This document shows, in pieces, positions 8,593 through 17,386 of a DNA stretch of 64,000 bases. The stretch's first letter is position 1; every line of letters starts with the position of its first letter. Under the pieces are notes generated by a model. It had not been told where the DNA came from, ran no database searches, and saw only the letters and a list, made by a program, of their open reading frames with translations. The position numbers and the translations under genes are program-made. The DNA is taken from contig NZ_JAGYPF010000005.1 in assembly GCF_018343535.1 (NCBI RefSeq), positions 496,001-560,000 of the forward strand, given 5' to 3'. Source of the DNA: Neobacillus rhizophilus. GTDB taxonomy: Bacteria; Bacillota; Bacilli; Bacillales; Cytobacillaceae.

Positions 8593-9534
8593 GTGGATGT
8601 CTTTTTCTTAGGAACAGGGGCAGGTATGCCGGCCAAGCTTCGCAATGTGACATCAATTGCCCTCAAGCTCTTGGAGGAGCGCGGTTCTGTCTGGTTGTTC
8701 GATGCCGGCGAAGCAACCCAGCACCAAATCTTACATACATCCATCAAACCGCGGCGAATTGAAAAGATATTCGTTACCCATTTGCACGGTGATCATATTT
8801 ACGGATTGCCCGGACTGTTATCGAGCCGGTCTTTTCAGGGTGGAGAAACGGAGGTTACAGTCTACGGACCGAAAGGGATTCGAGATTTCCTTCAAATAAG
8901 TCTTTCTATCAGCCAAACCTATTTAAAGTACCCGTTGAAAGTGGTCGATATTGAAGAAGGAATTGTTTTTGAAGATGAGCAATTTTCCGTGGAAGCCCGC
9001 CTGCTCGACCATGGAATTATGTCTTACGGATATCGGGTGGCTGAAAAAGACAGACCGGGAACCTTGCTGGCAGATAAACTGAAGGAAGCAGGCGTACAGC
9101 CAGGACCAATTTTTAAAAAAATTAAAGATGGGGAAACCGTTACGCTAGAAGATGGGCGGGTGATTGAACCTAATGAGTTTCTCGGACCCGCTCAGAAGGG
9201 CCGGGTTGTGACAATCCTTGGTGACACAAGATTCTGCGAAAATGCGATTTTCTTGGCTAAAGGGGCAGATCTGCTGGTTCATGAAGCAACATTTGCAAAG
9301 GGGGAAGACCAACTGGCATTTGACTACTTTCATTCCACAACCCATCAGGCTGCCGAAGTGGCGAAACGGGCAGAAGTAAAGCAGCTTTGCCTGACCCATA
9401 TCAGTTCCCGTTATGACAAGCATGCCTGGCGGGAATTAGTCAAAGAGGCAGCCGAAGTCTTTTCAAATACCGATATTGCTGAGGATTTTAAGGAAATTAA
9501 CATTCCATTAAAAGGTGAAAAGCACTTACCATAA
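8593..9534 (+). CDS. rnz: Ribonuclease Z (tRNA 3' endonuclease)
   Basis: This 313-residue metallo-beta-lactamase-fold endonuclease trims 3' trailers from tRNA precursors that lack an encoded CCA. The zinc motif is THLHGDHIYGLPGLL. Further ligands lie in the GDTRFCEN and LTHISSRY segments. The GTG start at 8593 is chosen because AGAGGAG precedes it and the protein then starts with the family's FFLGTGAG strand. The longer in-frame extension to 8506 has no family counterpart. Confidence 0.92.
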   Translation: MDVFFLGTGAGMPAKLRNVTSIALKLLEERGSVWLFDAGEATQHQILHTSIKPRRIEKIFVTHLHGDHIYGLPGLLSSRSFQGGETEVTVYGPKGIRDFLQISLSISQTYLKYPLKVVDIEEGIVFEDEQFSVEARLLDHGIMSYGYRVAEKDRPGTLLADKLKEAGVQPGPIFKKIKDGETVTLEDGRVIEPNEFLGPAQKGRVVTILGDTRFCENAIFLAKGADLLVHEATFAKGEDQLAFDYFHSTTHQAAEVAKRAEVKQLCLTHISSRYDKHAWRELVKEAAEVFSNTDIAEDFKEINIPLKGEKHLP

Positions 9535-9549
9535 TCGGTGAGTGCTTTT
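9518..9549 (+). terminator. Terminator overlapping the end of rnz
   Basis: AAAAGCACTTACC pairs with GGTGAGTGCTTTT with one non-Watson-Crick position. The left arm lies inside the coding region. Confidence 0.75.
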
Positions 9550-9611
9550 CTAGCGGTGGTCTAGGAAATTTTAGATTAAGTCATTGTAGGTAACTTGTTA
9601 CCAGGATAGAC

Positions 9612-9760
9612 ACGTCCAGCTCCAGCGCCCTAACGGCTAGTGTCCTTCGCTCTCCGCCCTATGATAAGTCAACATCAAATCGCTTGCGCTCTTCGTGTTT
9701 CCTTTATCTCAGTTGGAGAGCTCCAGGCCATACGCCGCTGACCAGGGCGCTTGCGCTTTT
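9612..9760. repeat. Dispersed CTCCAGCGCC-type repeat, copy 1
   Basis: This 150-base non-coding block starts with CAGCTCCAGCGCCCT and ends with AGGGCGCTTGCGCTTTT. The end arms AGCGCCCT (9624-9631) and AGGGCGCT (9744-9751) are inverted repeats. A related block lies at 45073-45193. From memory, similar blocks occur many times in other Bacillaceae genomes. The function is unknown. Confidence 0.75.
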
Positions 9761-9765
9761 GTTAC

Positions 9766-10785
9766 TTAAATCCAGCCACGCTCATATTGTTTTGGACCCT
9801 CGATGGAAACGCCGAGCTCCTTCGCTGCTTTGCGCGGCCAGTAGGGATCACGAAGCAATTCGCGTGCTAAAAAGATCAGGTCAGCCCGTTCGTTTTGCAA
9901 AATTTCCTCGGCATGGAGCGGAGAAGTGATTAGTCCGACCGCGCCTGTTTGGATGTCGGCACCATTTTTGATAGTTTCCGAATATTTAACTTGATAGCCC
10001 GGGTAAACATTAATCCGCGCCGGAACAATCGCACCGGAGCTGACGTCGATTAAATCAACATCCTGCTCCTTCATCCACTGGGCAAATGTAATGTAATCTT
10101 CCGGTGTTAATCCGTCTTCATGATAATCATTGGCAGAAACGCGGACAAACAGCGGGCCGTCCCAAACGGATTTAACAGCATCAATAACCTCGCGCAAGAA
10201 ACGGTAGCGGTTTTCGGCGGATCCGCCGTATTCATCCGTTCGATTATTGGAAAGCGGGGATAAGAATTCATTAATCAAATACCCGTGGGCCCCGTGAATT
10301 TCAATCACATCAAAGCCCGCTTTTTTAATCCGTTCGGCCCCTTTTTTAAAAGCTTCGACGGTTGCTGTGATATCGTCCTTTGTCATTTCCTTCGGCGTTT
10401 TTGATTTTTCATTAAAAGCGATAACAGAAGGAGCTAATATTTCGCCTTCTAAAACAGCTTTTCTGCCGGCATGGGCAAGCTGGATGCCAATTTTGGCGCC
10501 ATGTTCTTTAACAAGTCCGGCAAGCTCCTGGAAGCCTGCGATATGCTCATCGCTCCAGATTCCTAAATCCTGCGGTGAAATCCGTCCCTCCGGACTGACT
10601 GCCGTTGCCTCGACAATGATGAGGCCGACCTGCCCGACGGCTCTTGATGTATAGTGGGTGCGATGCCAGTTTTGCAGATGACCATCTTCATTATGGCTGG
10701 AGTACATACACATCGGCGCCATGACTATCCGATTTTTAAAGGTAATCCCCTTAACGGTGTAAGGAGAAAATAATTTTGCTGCCAT
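9766..10785 (-). CDS. namA: NADPH dehydrogenase, old yellow enzyme family (YqjM)
   Basis: This 339-residue FMN-dependent ene-reductase folds as a TIM barrel. It opens with KLFSPYTVKGITFKNRIVMAP, typical of YqjM. It shows the substrate-binding HAGRKA and the IHGAHGYLINEFLSPLSN motif, and ends with a phosphate-binding LARELLRDPYWP segment. YqjM-type enzymes reduce activated double bonds and respond to oxidative or toxic electrophile stress. The ATG follows GGAGG. It sits next to the dispersed repeat and upstream of rnz, as in B. subtilis. Confidence 0.93.
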   Translation of the reverse strand: MAAKLFSPYTVKGITFKNRIVMAPMCMYSSHNEDGHLQNWHRTHYTSRAVGQVGLIIVEATAVSPEGRISPQDLGIWSDEHIAGFQELAGLVKEHGAKIGIQLAHAGRKAVLEGEILAPSVIAFNEKSKTPKEMTKDDITATVEAFKKGAERIKKAGFDVIEIHGAHGYLINEFLSPLSNNRTDEYGGSAENRYRFLREVIDAVKSVWDGPLFVRVSANDYHEDGLTPEDYITFAQWMKEQDVDLIDVSSGAIVPARINVYPGYQVKYSETIKNGADIQTGAVGLITSPLHAEEILQNERADLIFLARELLRDPYWPRKAAKELGVSIEGPKQYERGWI

Positions 10786-10860
10786 TTGCGAACCTCCTAA
10801 TTTTCAAAAATAAGCCACTAATAGTATAGCAAATGCTGTTATTTCATGAAAAAATCCTGC

Positions 10861-12009
10861 TTACTCATGGTCTCTCAGCTTGCTTAACGGATAAGTCGTT
10901 CCCCTCCATACAATCCCGCCCCGTTTAAAGGTCAGCCAGCTTGCCCTGATGATGGAATAAATAAACAATAAGGCGGTAAGTGGCAAAACGAAAAACAGGG
11001 CAGGAGAGAATACCGTCATTCTTCTGATAATCATGAAGTAATGAATGCCGCTTAGAAGGATATTTCCTAAACTAAGCAGGGCAATGGTTTTATTTCCGGA
11101 AAAAATCGTAATAAAAGGGAGAACATTAGTGGTGAATACTCCGAAAATAGCGAAAAACACCATGCTGATTCGATAGTTTAATCCGGCGAAGGTGTTTTTT
11201 TCGAGACCAACGAAAGCCTCGTGAAGGCTGCCGTACCACTCCACTTCAATTAGTTGGAGTGCTGTAACAATTCTTTGCCGAAAACCCTCTTTTTTTAAAA
11301 GCATTCCCAGCTGCAGGTCATCGTCGGGCCGCATCTTGATCCGTTCATGCGTGCCGAATGTTTCGTAAGCTTCTTTGCAAATTAGGTTAAAGGCGCCAAT
11401 GCCTGTTCCTGTTTTCGATTTTGGATTATTCGCGAGCCACGGGCGTTTAAAATAGGAAAACCCAAACAGGAAAAAGGCGACGAAGGTTTTCAGCCAGAAG
11501 CTTTTTGCGGATAAATTCGGCGCGGCGGTTAAATGGTCAAGCTGGTGCTTTTCTGCATAATGGAGTGCCTTCGCGAATGCTTCTTTTTCGTATTTGATAT
11601 CAGCATCGGTGAACAACAGCCATTTACCCTGTGCATTTTGTGCACCAGCGAATAAGGCGTGATTTTTGCCAAGCCAGCCATCGGGAAGGTCGTGAACATG
11701 GATGACTTTAACCCTTGAATCCTGGTGTGCCAATTGCTCCATTGATTTTCCGGTTTCATCAGTGGAGCGATCATTCACCAGGATCCACTCGACATTTTTA
11801 TAGGTCTGATCAAGCTGGCTTAAAATACTTGCTTTAATATGTTTCTCTTCATTCCGAGCCGCAACAACGACCGATAATAATGGCCCGCAATCAAGAGGCT
11901 CCTCCCGCTCTAACGAATCTAATTTTCTTAAGCCGATCATTGCATCTAAGAGAAATACAAGCCAAACGAAGAGGCCTAATGAAAACAATAGAATAAGTAT
12001 GTTTTCCAT
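10861..12009 (-). CDS. Family 2 glycosyltransferase, membrane-anchored
   Basis: This 382-residue protein has an N-terminal membrane helix, then a GT-A domain. The nucleotide-sugar motifs are VVVAARNEE, LVNDRSTDET and FTDADIKYE (a DxD-type metal site), with RPDDDLQLG as the likely acceptor/base motif. Three hydrophobic segments follow near the C-terminus. It resembles CrtQ-type carotenoid glycosyltransferases and other processive GT2 enzymes. No carotenoid gene is nearby, so the acceptor is unknown. The ATG at 12009 is favoured by AAAGGAT upstream; a GTG at 12015 is possible. It takes the yqjN position between namA and proI but is not a peptidase. Confidence 0.8.
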   Translation of the reverse strand: MENILILLFSLGLFVWLVFLLDAMIGLRKLDSLEREEPLDCGPLLSVVVAARNEEKHIKASILSQLDQTYKNVEWILVNDRSTDETGKSMEQLAHQDSRVKVIHVHDLPDGWLGKNHALFAGAQNAQGKWLLFTDADIKYEKEAFAKALHYAEKHQLDHLTAAPNLSAKSFWLKTFVAFFLFGFSYFKRPWLANNPKSKTGTGIGAFNLICKEAYETFGTHERIKMRPDDDLQLGMLLKKEGFRQRIVTALQLIEVEWYGSLHEAFVGLEKNTFAGLNYRISMVFFAIFGVFTTNVLPFITIFSGNKTIALLSLGNILLSGIHYFMIIRRMTVFSPALFFVLPLTALLFIYSIIRASWLTFKRGGIVWRGTTYPLSKLRDHE

Positions 12010-12071
12010 TTCCACAATCCTTTGTTTTGCGTCTTACTCTTAGTTTACCAAAATTTTAAAAAAGTCTCTTC

Positions 12072-12911
12072 CTAACGTTTCCCAACTTGCAGCTGGCTGC
12101 ATAAGGCATCTCCCATTCTTTTAGATTGGGCTGCCGCAGCTTTAATACAGGAAATGAACGCTTTCTGCACGCCGTTTTCCTCAAGGACGCGAATACCCGC
12201 CTCAGTGGTTCCGCCCGGGCTTGTCACTTCCCGGCGTAATTGCTCCGGTGATTTGGAAGAGTTCTTGACCATTTCAGCGGCGCCGATTAACGTCTGCACA
12301 ATCAGCTGTTTCGCCATTTCCTTTTCCAAGCCAATCTCGACCGCGCTTTTTTCCATTGTTTCAATCAAGTAATAAATATAGGCTGGGCCACTCCCGGATA
12401 GACCTGTTACCGCATCAAGCTGGACTTCCTCTACAAACTCCGCCAATCCGACTGTCCCGAAAAGCTGTCGAGCTGTTTCAAGCTGTTCTTCTGAAACACG
12501 ACCATTCACGGCAATCGCCGTTGCGGATTTTCCGACTGCTGCCGATGTATTTGGCATTGCCCTTGCAATGGATAGTGGCTTTCCGGCGAGAGCTTCAATT
12601 GATTCCGTCGAAACACCTGCAAGAACGGATACAATCAGCATATCACCACGCAGATGGTCGCAAATATAATCGATCGCACTCGCTGCATCCTTCGGTTTCA
12701 TCGCCAGCATGACAATGTCCGCCCCTGAAAAAAGAGCATTTAAATCGTACGTTCCAACAACACCATACCGATTCTCCAAGTCATTTAATCTTTCTTGGTT
12801 AGAGTTGTTGGTCACCCATACATTTTTCCGGTCTATTAAACCATTTTCAAGAATTCCTGAAATAAGGGCTTCCGCCATCGAACCCGCACCGATAATCGCC
12901 ATCTTTTTCAT
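12072..12911 (-). CDS. proI: Pyrroline-5-carboxylate reductase (ProI)
   Basis: This 279-residue enzyme catalyses the last step of proline synthesis, reducing pyrroline-5-carboxylate with NAD(P)H. The Rossmann motif IIGAGSMAEALISG is at the N-terminus. The family signature near ALSGSGPAYIY and the C-terminal TSPGGTTEAGI are present. The ATG at 12911 follows AAAGGGGG. A T-box riboswitch precedes it, so expression should rise when uncharged proline tRNA accumulates. B. subtilis proI is at the same place. Confidence 0.94.
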   Translation of the reverse strand: MKKMAIIGAGSMAEALISGILENGLIDRKNVWVTNNSNQERLNDLENRYGVVGTYDLNALFSGADIVMLAMKPKDAASAIDYICDHLRGDMLIVSVLAGVSTESIEALAGKPLSIARAMPNTSAAVGKSATAIAVNGRVSEEQLETARQLFGTVGLAEFVEEVQLDAVTGLSGSGPAYIYYLIETMEKSAVEIGLEKEMAKQLIVQTLIGAAEMVKNSSKSPEQLRREVTSPGGTTEAGIRVLEENGVQKAFISCIKAAAAQSKRMGDALCSQLQVGKR

Positions 12912-12944
12912 GAAAAAATTCCCCCTTTTCACCGTGAATAAAAT

Positions 12945-13195
12945 AAAAAAGACCCCTCATCCGTAAAGGACGAAAGGTCTTAGCTTCCGTGGTACCACCT
13001 TCATTTGCCCGGCTGCTATTTTCGCAGTTGGGCTTACTCAACACCGTTAACGCCGGGATACGTTAGGTTTGCCTAAATGCTCATAAGGTAGGTTCGATGT
13101 TCAAGAGGGCGGTGAAGTCTTTCAGCCTCCGGACTTCACTCTCTTTCGCCTTTTTCCATCTACTGGCCTTACTCATTGCATGTGAACGAATCAAA
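12945..13195 (-). promoter_or_regulatory. T-box riboswitch (proline) upstream of proI
   Basis: Read on the minus strand, the leader has a long stem I, the T-box core AAGGTGGTACCACGGAAG (about 12983-13000) and an intrinsic terminator AAGACC/GGTCTT (about 12950-12982) with an inner TCGTCC/GGATGA stem and a T run. The specifier triplet reads CCU (13090-13092 on the plus strand as AGG) within GAACCTACC, matching a proline codon. T-boxes sense uncharged tRNA and antiterminate. The rest of the gap, 13196-13399, is AT-rich with no gene I can support. Confidence 0.92.
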
Positions 13196-13399
13196 TTTTA
13201 ATAGTGATTATGCAGGAAAAATGGCTTGTCTGTCAAGAGATAAATTTGCCAATTTTTTGTTTTTTCGAAAAAGTTATGTAAAAATAATGACAATGGTGAA
13301 TAAAATATGTACACTTTATTTTATTATTGGACGATACATAACTATCATGCTCTATGCATAATTATTCTTTATTCAAAAATAACGTTAGGAGTTTTTTAG

Positions 13400-14362
13400 A
13401 TGACAGAATGGAACGACGGCGTTGCCAAAATTACACTGCCGACCCCATTTCCAGTCGGGGATGTCAATGTATATTTAATAAGAGGGGAACGGCTGACCTT
13501 AGTAGATGTAGGGCCGAAAACCGAAAAAGCGTGGAACTCCCTTACCCAGCAGCTGGCTGATTTAGATTTGCAGCCGCAAGATATTGAACAGGTAATCCTT
13601 ACCCATCACCATCCGGACCATTGCGGTCTGCTTGATTTTTTTCCAGACGAACTTGATGTGTACGGCCATCCGTTGAATGAGCGCTGGATTCAGCCAACGG
13701 AAACATTTTTACAGGAACAAGAGGCTTTTTTCAAAGAACTGTTTGAAGAGTTTGGGCTGCCAAATGAGTATTTTCCGTTGACATCTTTTTTCAGGGAAGG
13801 CCATAGATACATATGCAATCGTCCGTTAACTGGCCAGCTTGTAGAAGGGATGAGACCGCTGGGCCTGTCGGAATGGCAGGTCATTGAAACACCAGGGCAC
13901 GCCCAGAGCCAGATTGCCCTTTATCGGGAAAAGGATGGCGTTCTGATTGGCGGCGATTTGATCATCGCTCATATATCCCCAAATCCATTGCTCGAACCGC
14001 CGGCACCAGGGGAAATGGAGCGGCCAAAGCCGCAGCTGCAGCATAATCATTCGATGCAAAAATTACTGTCGTATCCGATTCAGGTGGTAAAATCCGGGCA
14101 TGGCGAAGATGTCTACGAATTAGCAGAGCTTGTTGAGAAACGGCTTATCCGCCAGCACGAACGGGCGATGACAGTTAACAGCTGGCTGAAGGAAGAACAG
14201 CTGACTGTTTTTGACATCTGCAAACGGCTATTCCCGAGTGTTTATAAACGCGAATTGATGCTGACGATATCGGAAACCGTCGCCCAGCTTGACTATTTGG
14301 CATCCATCGGAGAAATTAGTAGTAAAGATACTCATCCCGTTCTTTATTACGCCAAGCTTTAA
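13400..14362 (+). CDS. yqjP: Metallo-beta-lactamase-fold hydrolase (YqjP)
   Basis: This 320-residue protein is a two-zinc hydrolase of unknown substrate. The zinc motif LTHHHPDHCGL is near residue 70, ETPGHAQSQIALY supplies the third His, and GGDLIIAH the bridging Asp. A C-terminal helical domain (about 250-315) resembles the winged-helix tail of LACTB2-like hydrolases. The ATG follows TAGGAG. It precedes the yqjQ dehydrogenase by 35 bases, a likely two-gene unit conserved in B. subtilis. Confidence 0.87.
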   Translation: MTEWNDGVAKITLPTPFPVGDVNVYLIRGERLTLVDVGPKTEKAWNSLTQQLADLDLQPQDIEQVILTHHHPDHCGLLDFFPDELDVYGHPLNERWIQPTETFLQEQEAFFKELFEEFGLPNEYFPLTSFFREGHRYICNRPLTGQLVEGMRPLGLSEWQVIETPGHAQSQIALYREKDGVLIGGDLIIAHISPNPLLEPPAPGEMERPKPQLQHNHSMQKLLSYPIQVVKSGHGEDVYELAELVEKRLIRQHERAMTVNSWLKEEQLTVFDICKRLFPSVYKRELMLTISETVAQLDYLASIGEISSKDTHPVLYYAKL

Positions 14363-14397
14363 GGCGGGTGGGATGACCCTGATGAGGTGTTTTATTG

Positions 14398-15192
14398 ATG
14401 AACGGACGATTGAAGGATAAAAATATTGTCATAACTGGGGCTTCCGGTGGAATCGGAGCAGAAATTGCCCGGCTTTGTGCCGCAAGCGGCGCCAATCTCG
14501 TATTGCTGGCCCGGAGCATCGATAAGCTTAAGCAGCTTGAAGTGGAGCTTGAAAAAAGGTATTCCGTTAAGGTCGAAGTGTTTCAGCTGGATGTAGCGGA
14601 TACCGACCAAGTCGAGAAGGTCTTTGGGGATATTTTTGCGGTTATCAGCCATGTTGACATTATTGTCAATAACGCCGGCTTTGGGATTTTCCGCGAAGCC
14701 CATGAGGCATCGATTGATGAAGTTAAGGGCATGTTTGAGGTGAATGTTGTCGGGCTGATGGCGTGCACGAGCATGGTCTTGCCTAGGATGCGCGAGAGAC
14801 GCTTTGGTCATATTATCAACATTGCCTCCCAGGCCGGAAAAATTGCCACTCCGAAATCGAGTGTCTATTCAGCGACCAAGCATGCGGTACTTGGCTACAC
14901 GAACGCATTAAGGATGGAGCTTGATGACTACAACATTCAGGTAACCTCGGTGAATCCGGGCCCGATTGCCACGAACTTTTTTAACATCGCCGATGAACAG
15001 GGCACTTATGTAAAAAACGTCCAAAAATTCATGCTCCAGCCTGAATACGTTGCTCAGAAAGTTGTCGGCAGCATGCTGTCGAAAACGCGGGAAATCAACC
15101 TGCCGCGCTGGATGAATATGGGAAGTGTTGTTTATGTTCTGTTTCCAAGACTGTTTGAGCGGATTGGGAAGAGGATGTTAAATAAAAAGTAG
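14398..15192 (+). CDS. yqjQ: Short-chain dehydrogenase/reductase (YqjQ)
   Basis: This 264-residue classical SDR binds NAD(P) by TGASGGIGAEIA at the N-terminus. NNAGFG stabilises the fold, and the catalytic set is Ser in INIASQAGK and YSATKHA (Tyr-x-x-x-Lys). The substrate is unknown. The ATG at 14398 follows GAGGTG; a TTG one codon upstream is an alternative. Probably co-transcribed with yqjP and ended by the hairpin at 15202. Confidence 0.87.
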   Translation: MNGRLKDKNIVITGASGGIGAEIARLCAASGANLVLLARSIDKLKQLEVELEKRYSVKVEVFQLDVADTDQVEKVFGDIFAVISHVDIIVNNAGFGIFREAHEASIDEVKGMFEVNVVGLMACTSMVLPRMRERRFGHIINIASQAGKIATPKSSVYSATKHAVLGYTNALRMELDDYNIQVTSVNPGPIATNFFNIADEQGTYVKNVQKFMLQPEYVAQKVVGSMLSKTREINLPRWMNMGSVVYVLFPRLFERIGKRMLNKK

Positions 15193-15201
15193 ATTTGTTT
15201 G

Positions 15202-15232
15202 GCCTCTATTGAATCAGAGGCTTTTTTTATTT
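15202..15232. terminator. Terminator between yqjQ and yqzH
   Basis: GCCTCT (15202-15207) pairs with AGAGGC (15216-15221), followed by seven T. Convergent genes share it. Confidence 0.75.
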
Positions 15233-15423
15233 TAGCCTGTTAAAAACTCATACACCATATCATTCACAACCTCATATAAATCCGCATCCGGATCTTCGTC
15301 CTTCGTTTGCAGAATCCGAGTAACCAGCTCCTCCAACTCTCTATCGCCAATCGGTGTAGAATCTGCCTCATAATACTGTTTAAAACAATTCTTAATCATT
15401 TTTACAATCAGCTTTTTATCCAT
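15232..15423 (-). CDS. yqzH: Small YqzH-family protein
   Basis: This 63-residue acidic protein of unknown function matches YqzH in position and character: a basic N-terminal helix (MDKKLIVKMIKNCFKQYY) followed by acidic helices (TKDEDPDADLYEVVNDMV). It has no membrane segment. It is transcribed away from the LexA-controlled polymerase gene. It is conserved only among Bacillaceae as far as I know. Confidence 0.75.
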   Translation of the reverse strand: MDKKLIVKMIKNCFKQYYEADSTPIGDRELEELVTRILQTKDEDPDADLYEVVNDMVYEFLTG

Positions 15424-15504
15424 TCACATGCACCTCACCTTCATTATATCGCTTTTTTGTACCTTAGCCAGATTTGGTAAGCCTTAAAAAATTTCCATTG
15501 AATA

Positions 15505-15557
15505 CGAACGCATATTCGCTTAAGATAATAGATATAATACCAAGGAACAAACGTTCG
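15505..15557 (+). promoter_or_regulatory. Promoter with two LexA (SOS) boxes upstream of polY2
   Basis: Two sites fit the Gram-positive LexA box CGAACNNNNGTTCG: CGAACGCATATTCG at 15505-15518 (one mismatch) and GGAACAAACGTTCG at 15544-15557 (intact GAAC-N4-GTTC core). A TATAAT at 15533-15538 lies between them, so LexA bound at either site would block the promoter. B. subtilis yqjW is a known SOS gene. Confidence 0.75.
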
Positions 15558-15582
15558 AATTTTGAAACTGTGAGGGATAATC

Positions 15583-16842
15583 ATGGTTGATTACAACACG
15601 CTACCACACAATAAAATTTTATGTGTCGACATGAAGAGCTTTTATGCCAGTTGCTCTGCCGTGATGCTGGGGCTTGATCCGCTCGACTGCTATATCGCGA
15701 TTGTCGGCGACAGAGAACGGCAGGGGAGCGTTGTGCTTGCCGCTTCCCCAAGATTGAAAAAAGAATTTGGCATCAAGACGGGCTCACGGCTGTTTGAAAT
15801 TCCAAACGATCCGCGGATTCGGCTGGTCGAACCAAAAATGGCCACCTATTTACGTATTTCAACAGAAATCTCCCGTGTGTTTAACCGCTATGTTCCAAAG
15901 GAAGCCATCCACACCTACAGCGTCGATGAAAGCTTTATTAAAGTGGACGGCGCTCTGCATTTGTGGGGCGATGCCCAGACGATTGCGAAAAAAATAAAGG
16001 ACGATATTGAGCGGGAATTCCAGCTTCCATGCGCGGTCGGGATTGGGCCCAATATGTTGCTGGCAAAGCTCTGCCTTGATTTAGAGGCTAAGAAACACGG
16101 GGTTGCCGAGTGGACCTATGATGATGTGCAGACAAAACTTTGGAAGGTGTCGCCGCTTCGGGAAATGTGGGGAATCGGCAGGCGGGTTGAAAAAACGCTC
16201 AACGGCATGGGCATTTTTACGGTTGGCCAGCTCGCGCGCTATGACTTAGAACAACTGGAGAAGAAATTCGGTATCATGGGCAACCAGCTATATCATCATG
16301 CCTGGGGAGTCGACCTTTCCGATTTGGGTGCGCCGATTATCGAAGGGCAAATTAGCTTTGGAAAAAGCCAAATCCTGCTGCGGGATTATAAAGACGAAGA
16401 GGAAATTAAGCATGTCATTTTGGAGATGTGCGAGGAGGTTGCCAAGCGAGCGAGAACACGGCGGAAGGCGGGGCGGACGGTCAGCCTTGGCGTCAGCTAC
16501 AGCCAGGATGAATTCGGCGGCGGCTTTAACCGCTCGAGAACCGTCCAGCAGCCGACCAATGTCACGATGGACCTTTACCGTGTCTGCCTGGAGCTATTTC
16601 ACGAGCACTATAACGGCAAAACCGTCCGGCAGATTTCCATTGCGCTTAGCAATATTGAGGACGACTGCGAGCTTCAGATTGATCTGTTTGACATGCGGGC
16701 TTACAAAAGGCGAGAGCTTGGCTATGTAGTAGATGCGGTCCGCAGACGCTTTGGTCCGGGTTCGCTGCTGCGCGCTGTTTCCTATACCGCCGGTGGAACC
16801 GCCAAGCATCGGGCCACGCTTGTGGGCGGGCATAAGATGTAA
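15583..16842 (+). CDS. yqjW: SOS-inducible Y-family DNA polymerase (YqjW, UmuC/PolY2 type)
   Basis: This 419-residue lesion-bypass polymerase has the palm motifs CVDMKSFYASCSA (metal Asp) and YSVDESFIKVDG. Helix-hairpin-helix segments lie near MWGIGRRVEKTLNGMGI, a little-finger domain follows, and a C-terminal clamp-binding QIDLF is present. It differs from the dinB at 5631 and groups with YqjW/UvrX. It is followed by a YolD-like gene, the usual partner of this branch, and preceded by LexA boxes, so it should be induced by DNA damage. Confidence 0.93.
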   Translation: MVDYNTLPHNKILCVDMKSFYASCSAVMLGLDPLDCYIAIVGDRERQGSVVLAASPRLKKEFGIKTGSRLFEIPNDPRIRLVEPKMATYLRISTEISRVFNRYVPKEAIHTYSVDESFIKVDGALHLWGDAQTIAKKIKDDIEREFQLPCAVGIGPNMLLAKLCLDLEAKKHGVAEWTYDDVQTKLWKVSPLREMWGIGRRVEKTLNGMGIFTVGQLARYDLEQLEKKFGIMGNQLYHHAWGVDLSDLGAPIIEGQISFGKSQILLRDYKDEEEIKHVILEMCEEVAKRARTRRKAGRTVSLGVSYSQDEFGGGFNRSRTVQQPTNVTMDLYRVCLELFHEHYNGKTVRQISIALSNIEDDCELQIDLFDMRAYKRRELGYVVDAVRRRFGPGSLLRAVSYTAGGTAKHRATLVGGHKM

Positions 16843-16857
16843 AATAACTGGTTTGCG

Positions 16858-16972
16858 CAAGTAAAAGCGGATTATCCGCGAGTAAAGTCAGGCTATCCGC
16901 AAATAAGAGCAGGCTATCCGCAAGTAAGACCAGGTTATCCGCAAGTAAAGCTAGACTATCCGCGAGTAAAGT
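16858..16972. repeat. Tandem array of five or six 21-bp units
   Basis: Units of the type GCAAGTAAAGCAGGCTATCC recur head to tail between yqjW and the yolD-like gene. The GTAA and TATCCGC parts are best conserved. The array starts 16 bases after the yqjW stop codon and ends about 36 bases before the next ATG, so it lies within the likely yqjW-yolD transcript. No spacers or leader are present. Confidence 0.9.
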
Positions 16973-17008
16973 TCACTGAACAGTAATAAGAGAAAGAAGG
17001 CGAGGCAA

Positions 17009-17344
17009 ATGATTCGCGACCGTGGCAGAATTAAATGGACGTCGATGATGCTGCCTGAGCATGTAAAAATGCTCAGGGATTGGGTGAAGGAAGATCAGTA
17101 TGAACAGCAGAAAGAAATGGATGAGCAGCAGCTTGAGCTCATGAACGAAATCTTGGCAGAGGCCATCGAATTTGACCAGTACGTGACAATTACCCATTAT
17201 CGGAACCGAAATTATGAAATCGTCATTGGTAAAATCCATTATTGGGACGAAATCGTGCACAGGCTGCATGTGATTGATCGATTTCAAGAAGTGCACCGCA
17301 TTCCCATCGATACTATTGCTGACGTTCGAATGACGAACATATAA
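17009..17344 (+). CDS. yqjX: YolD-like protein (YqjX)
   Basis: This 111-residue protein starts with IRDRGRIKWTSMMLPEH, the typical YolD opening. It then has a Gln/Glu-rich helix (about 28-50) and a beta-rich Sm-like half (about 55-108). YolD proteins pair with YqjW/UvrX polymerases as functional partners in damage-induced mutagenesis. The gene follows yqjW on the same strand across the 21-bp repeat array. The ATG follows GAAAGAAGG. Confidence 0.88.
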   Translation: MIRDRGRIKWTSMMLPEHVKMLRDWVKEDQYEQQKEMDEQQLELMNEILAEAIEFDQYVTITHYRNRNYEIVIGKIHYWDEIVHRLHVIDRFQEVHRIPIDTIADVRMTNI

Positions 17345-17378
17345 AAGAGCGACTCCAACTAGAAAGCCGCTCTTTCTT
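17343..17378. terminator. Bidirectional terminator
   Basis: AAAGAGCG pairs with CGCTCTTT between the convergent yolD-like and CDGSH genes, with T-rich flanks on both strands. Confidence 0.75.
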
Positions 17379-17386
17379 CACCTTAT

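Noticed and set aside
13176..13361. Plus-strand 61-residue frame between the T-box and yqjP
   Set aside because: It has no ribosome site, overlaps the T-box leader region and has AT-driven composition.
16858..16972. CRISPR or protein-coding repeat
   Set aside because: Units are 21 bases without spacers, and no start codon or ribosome site leads into them.
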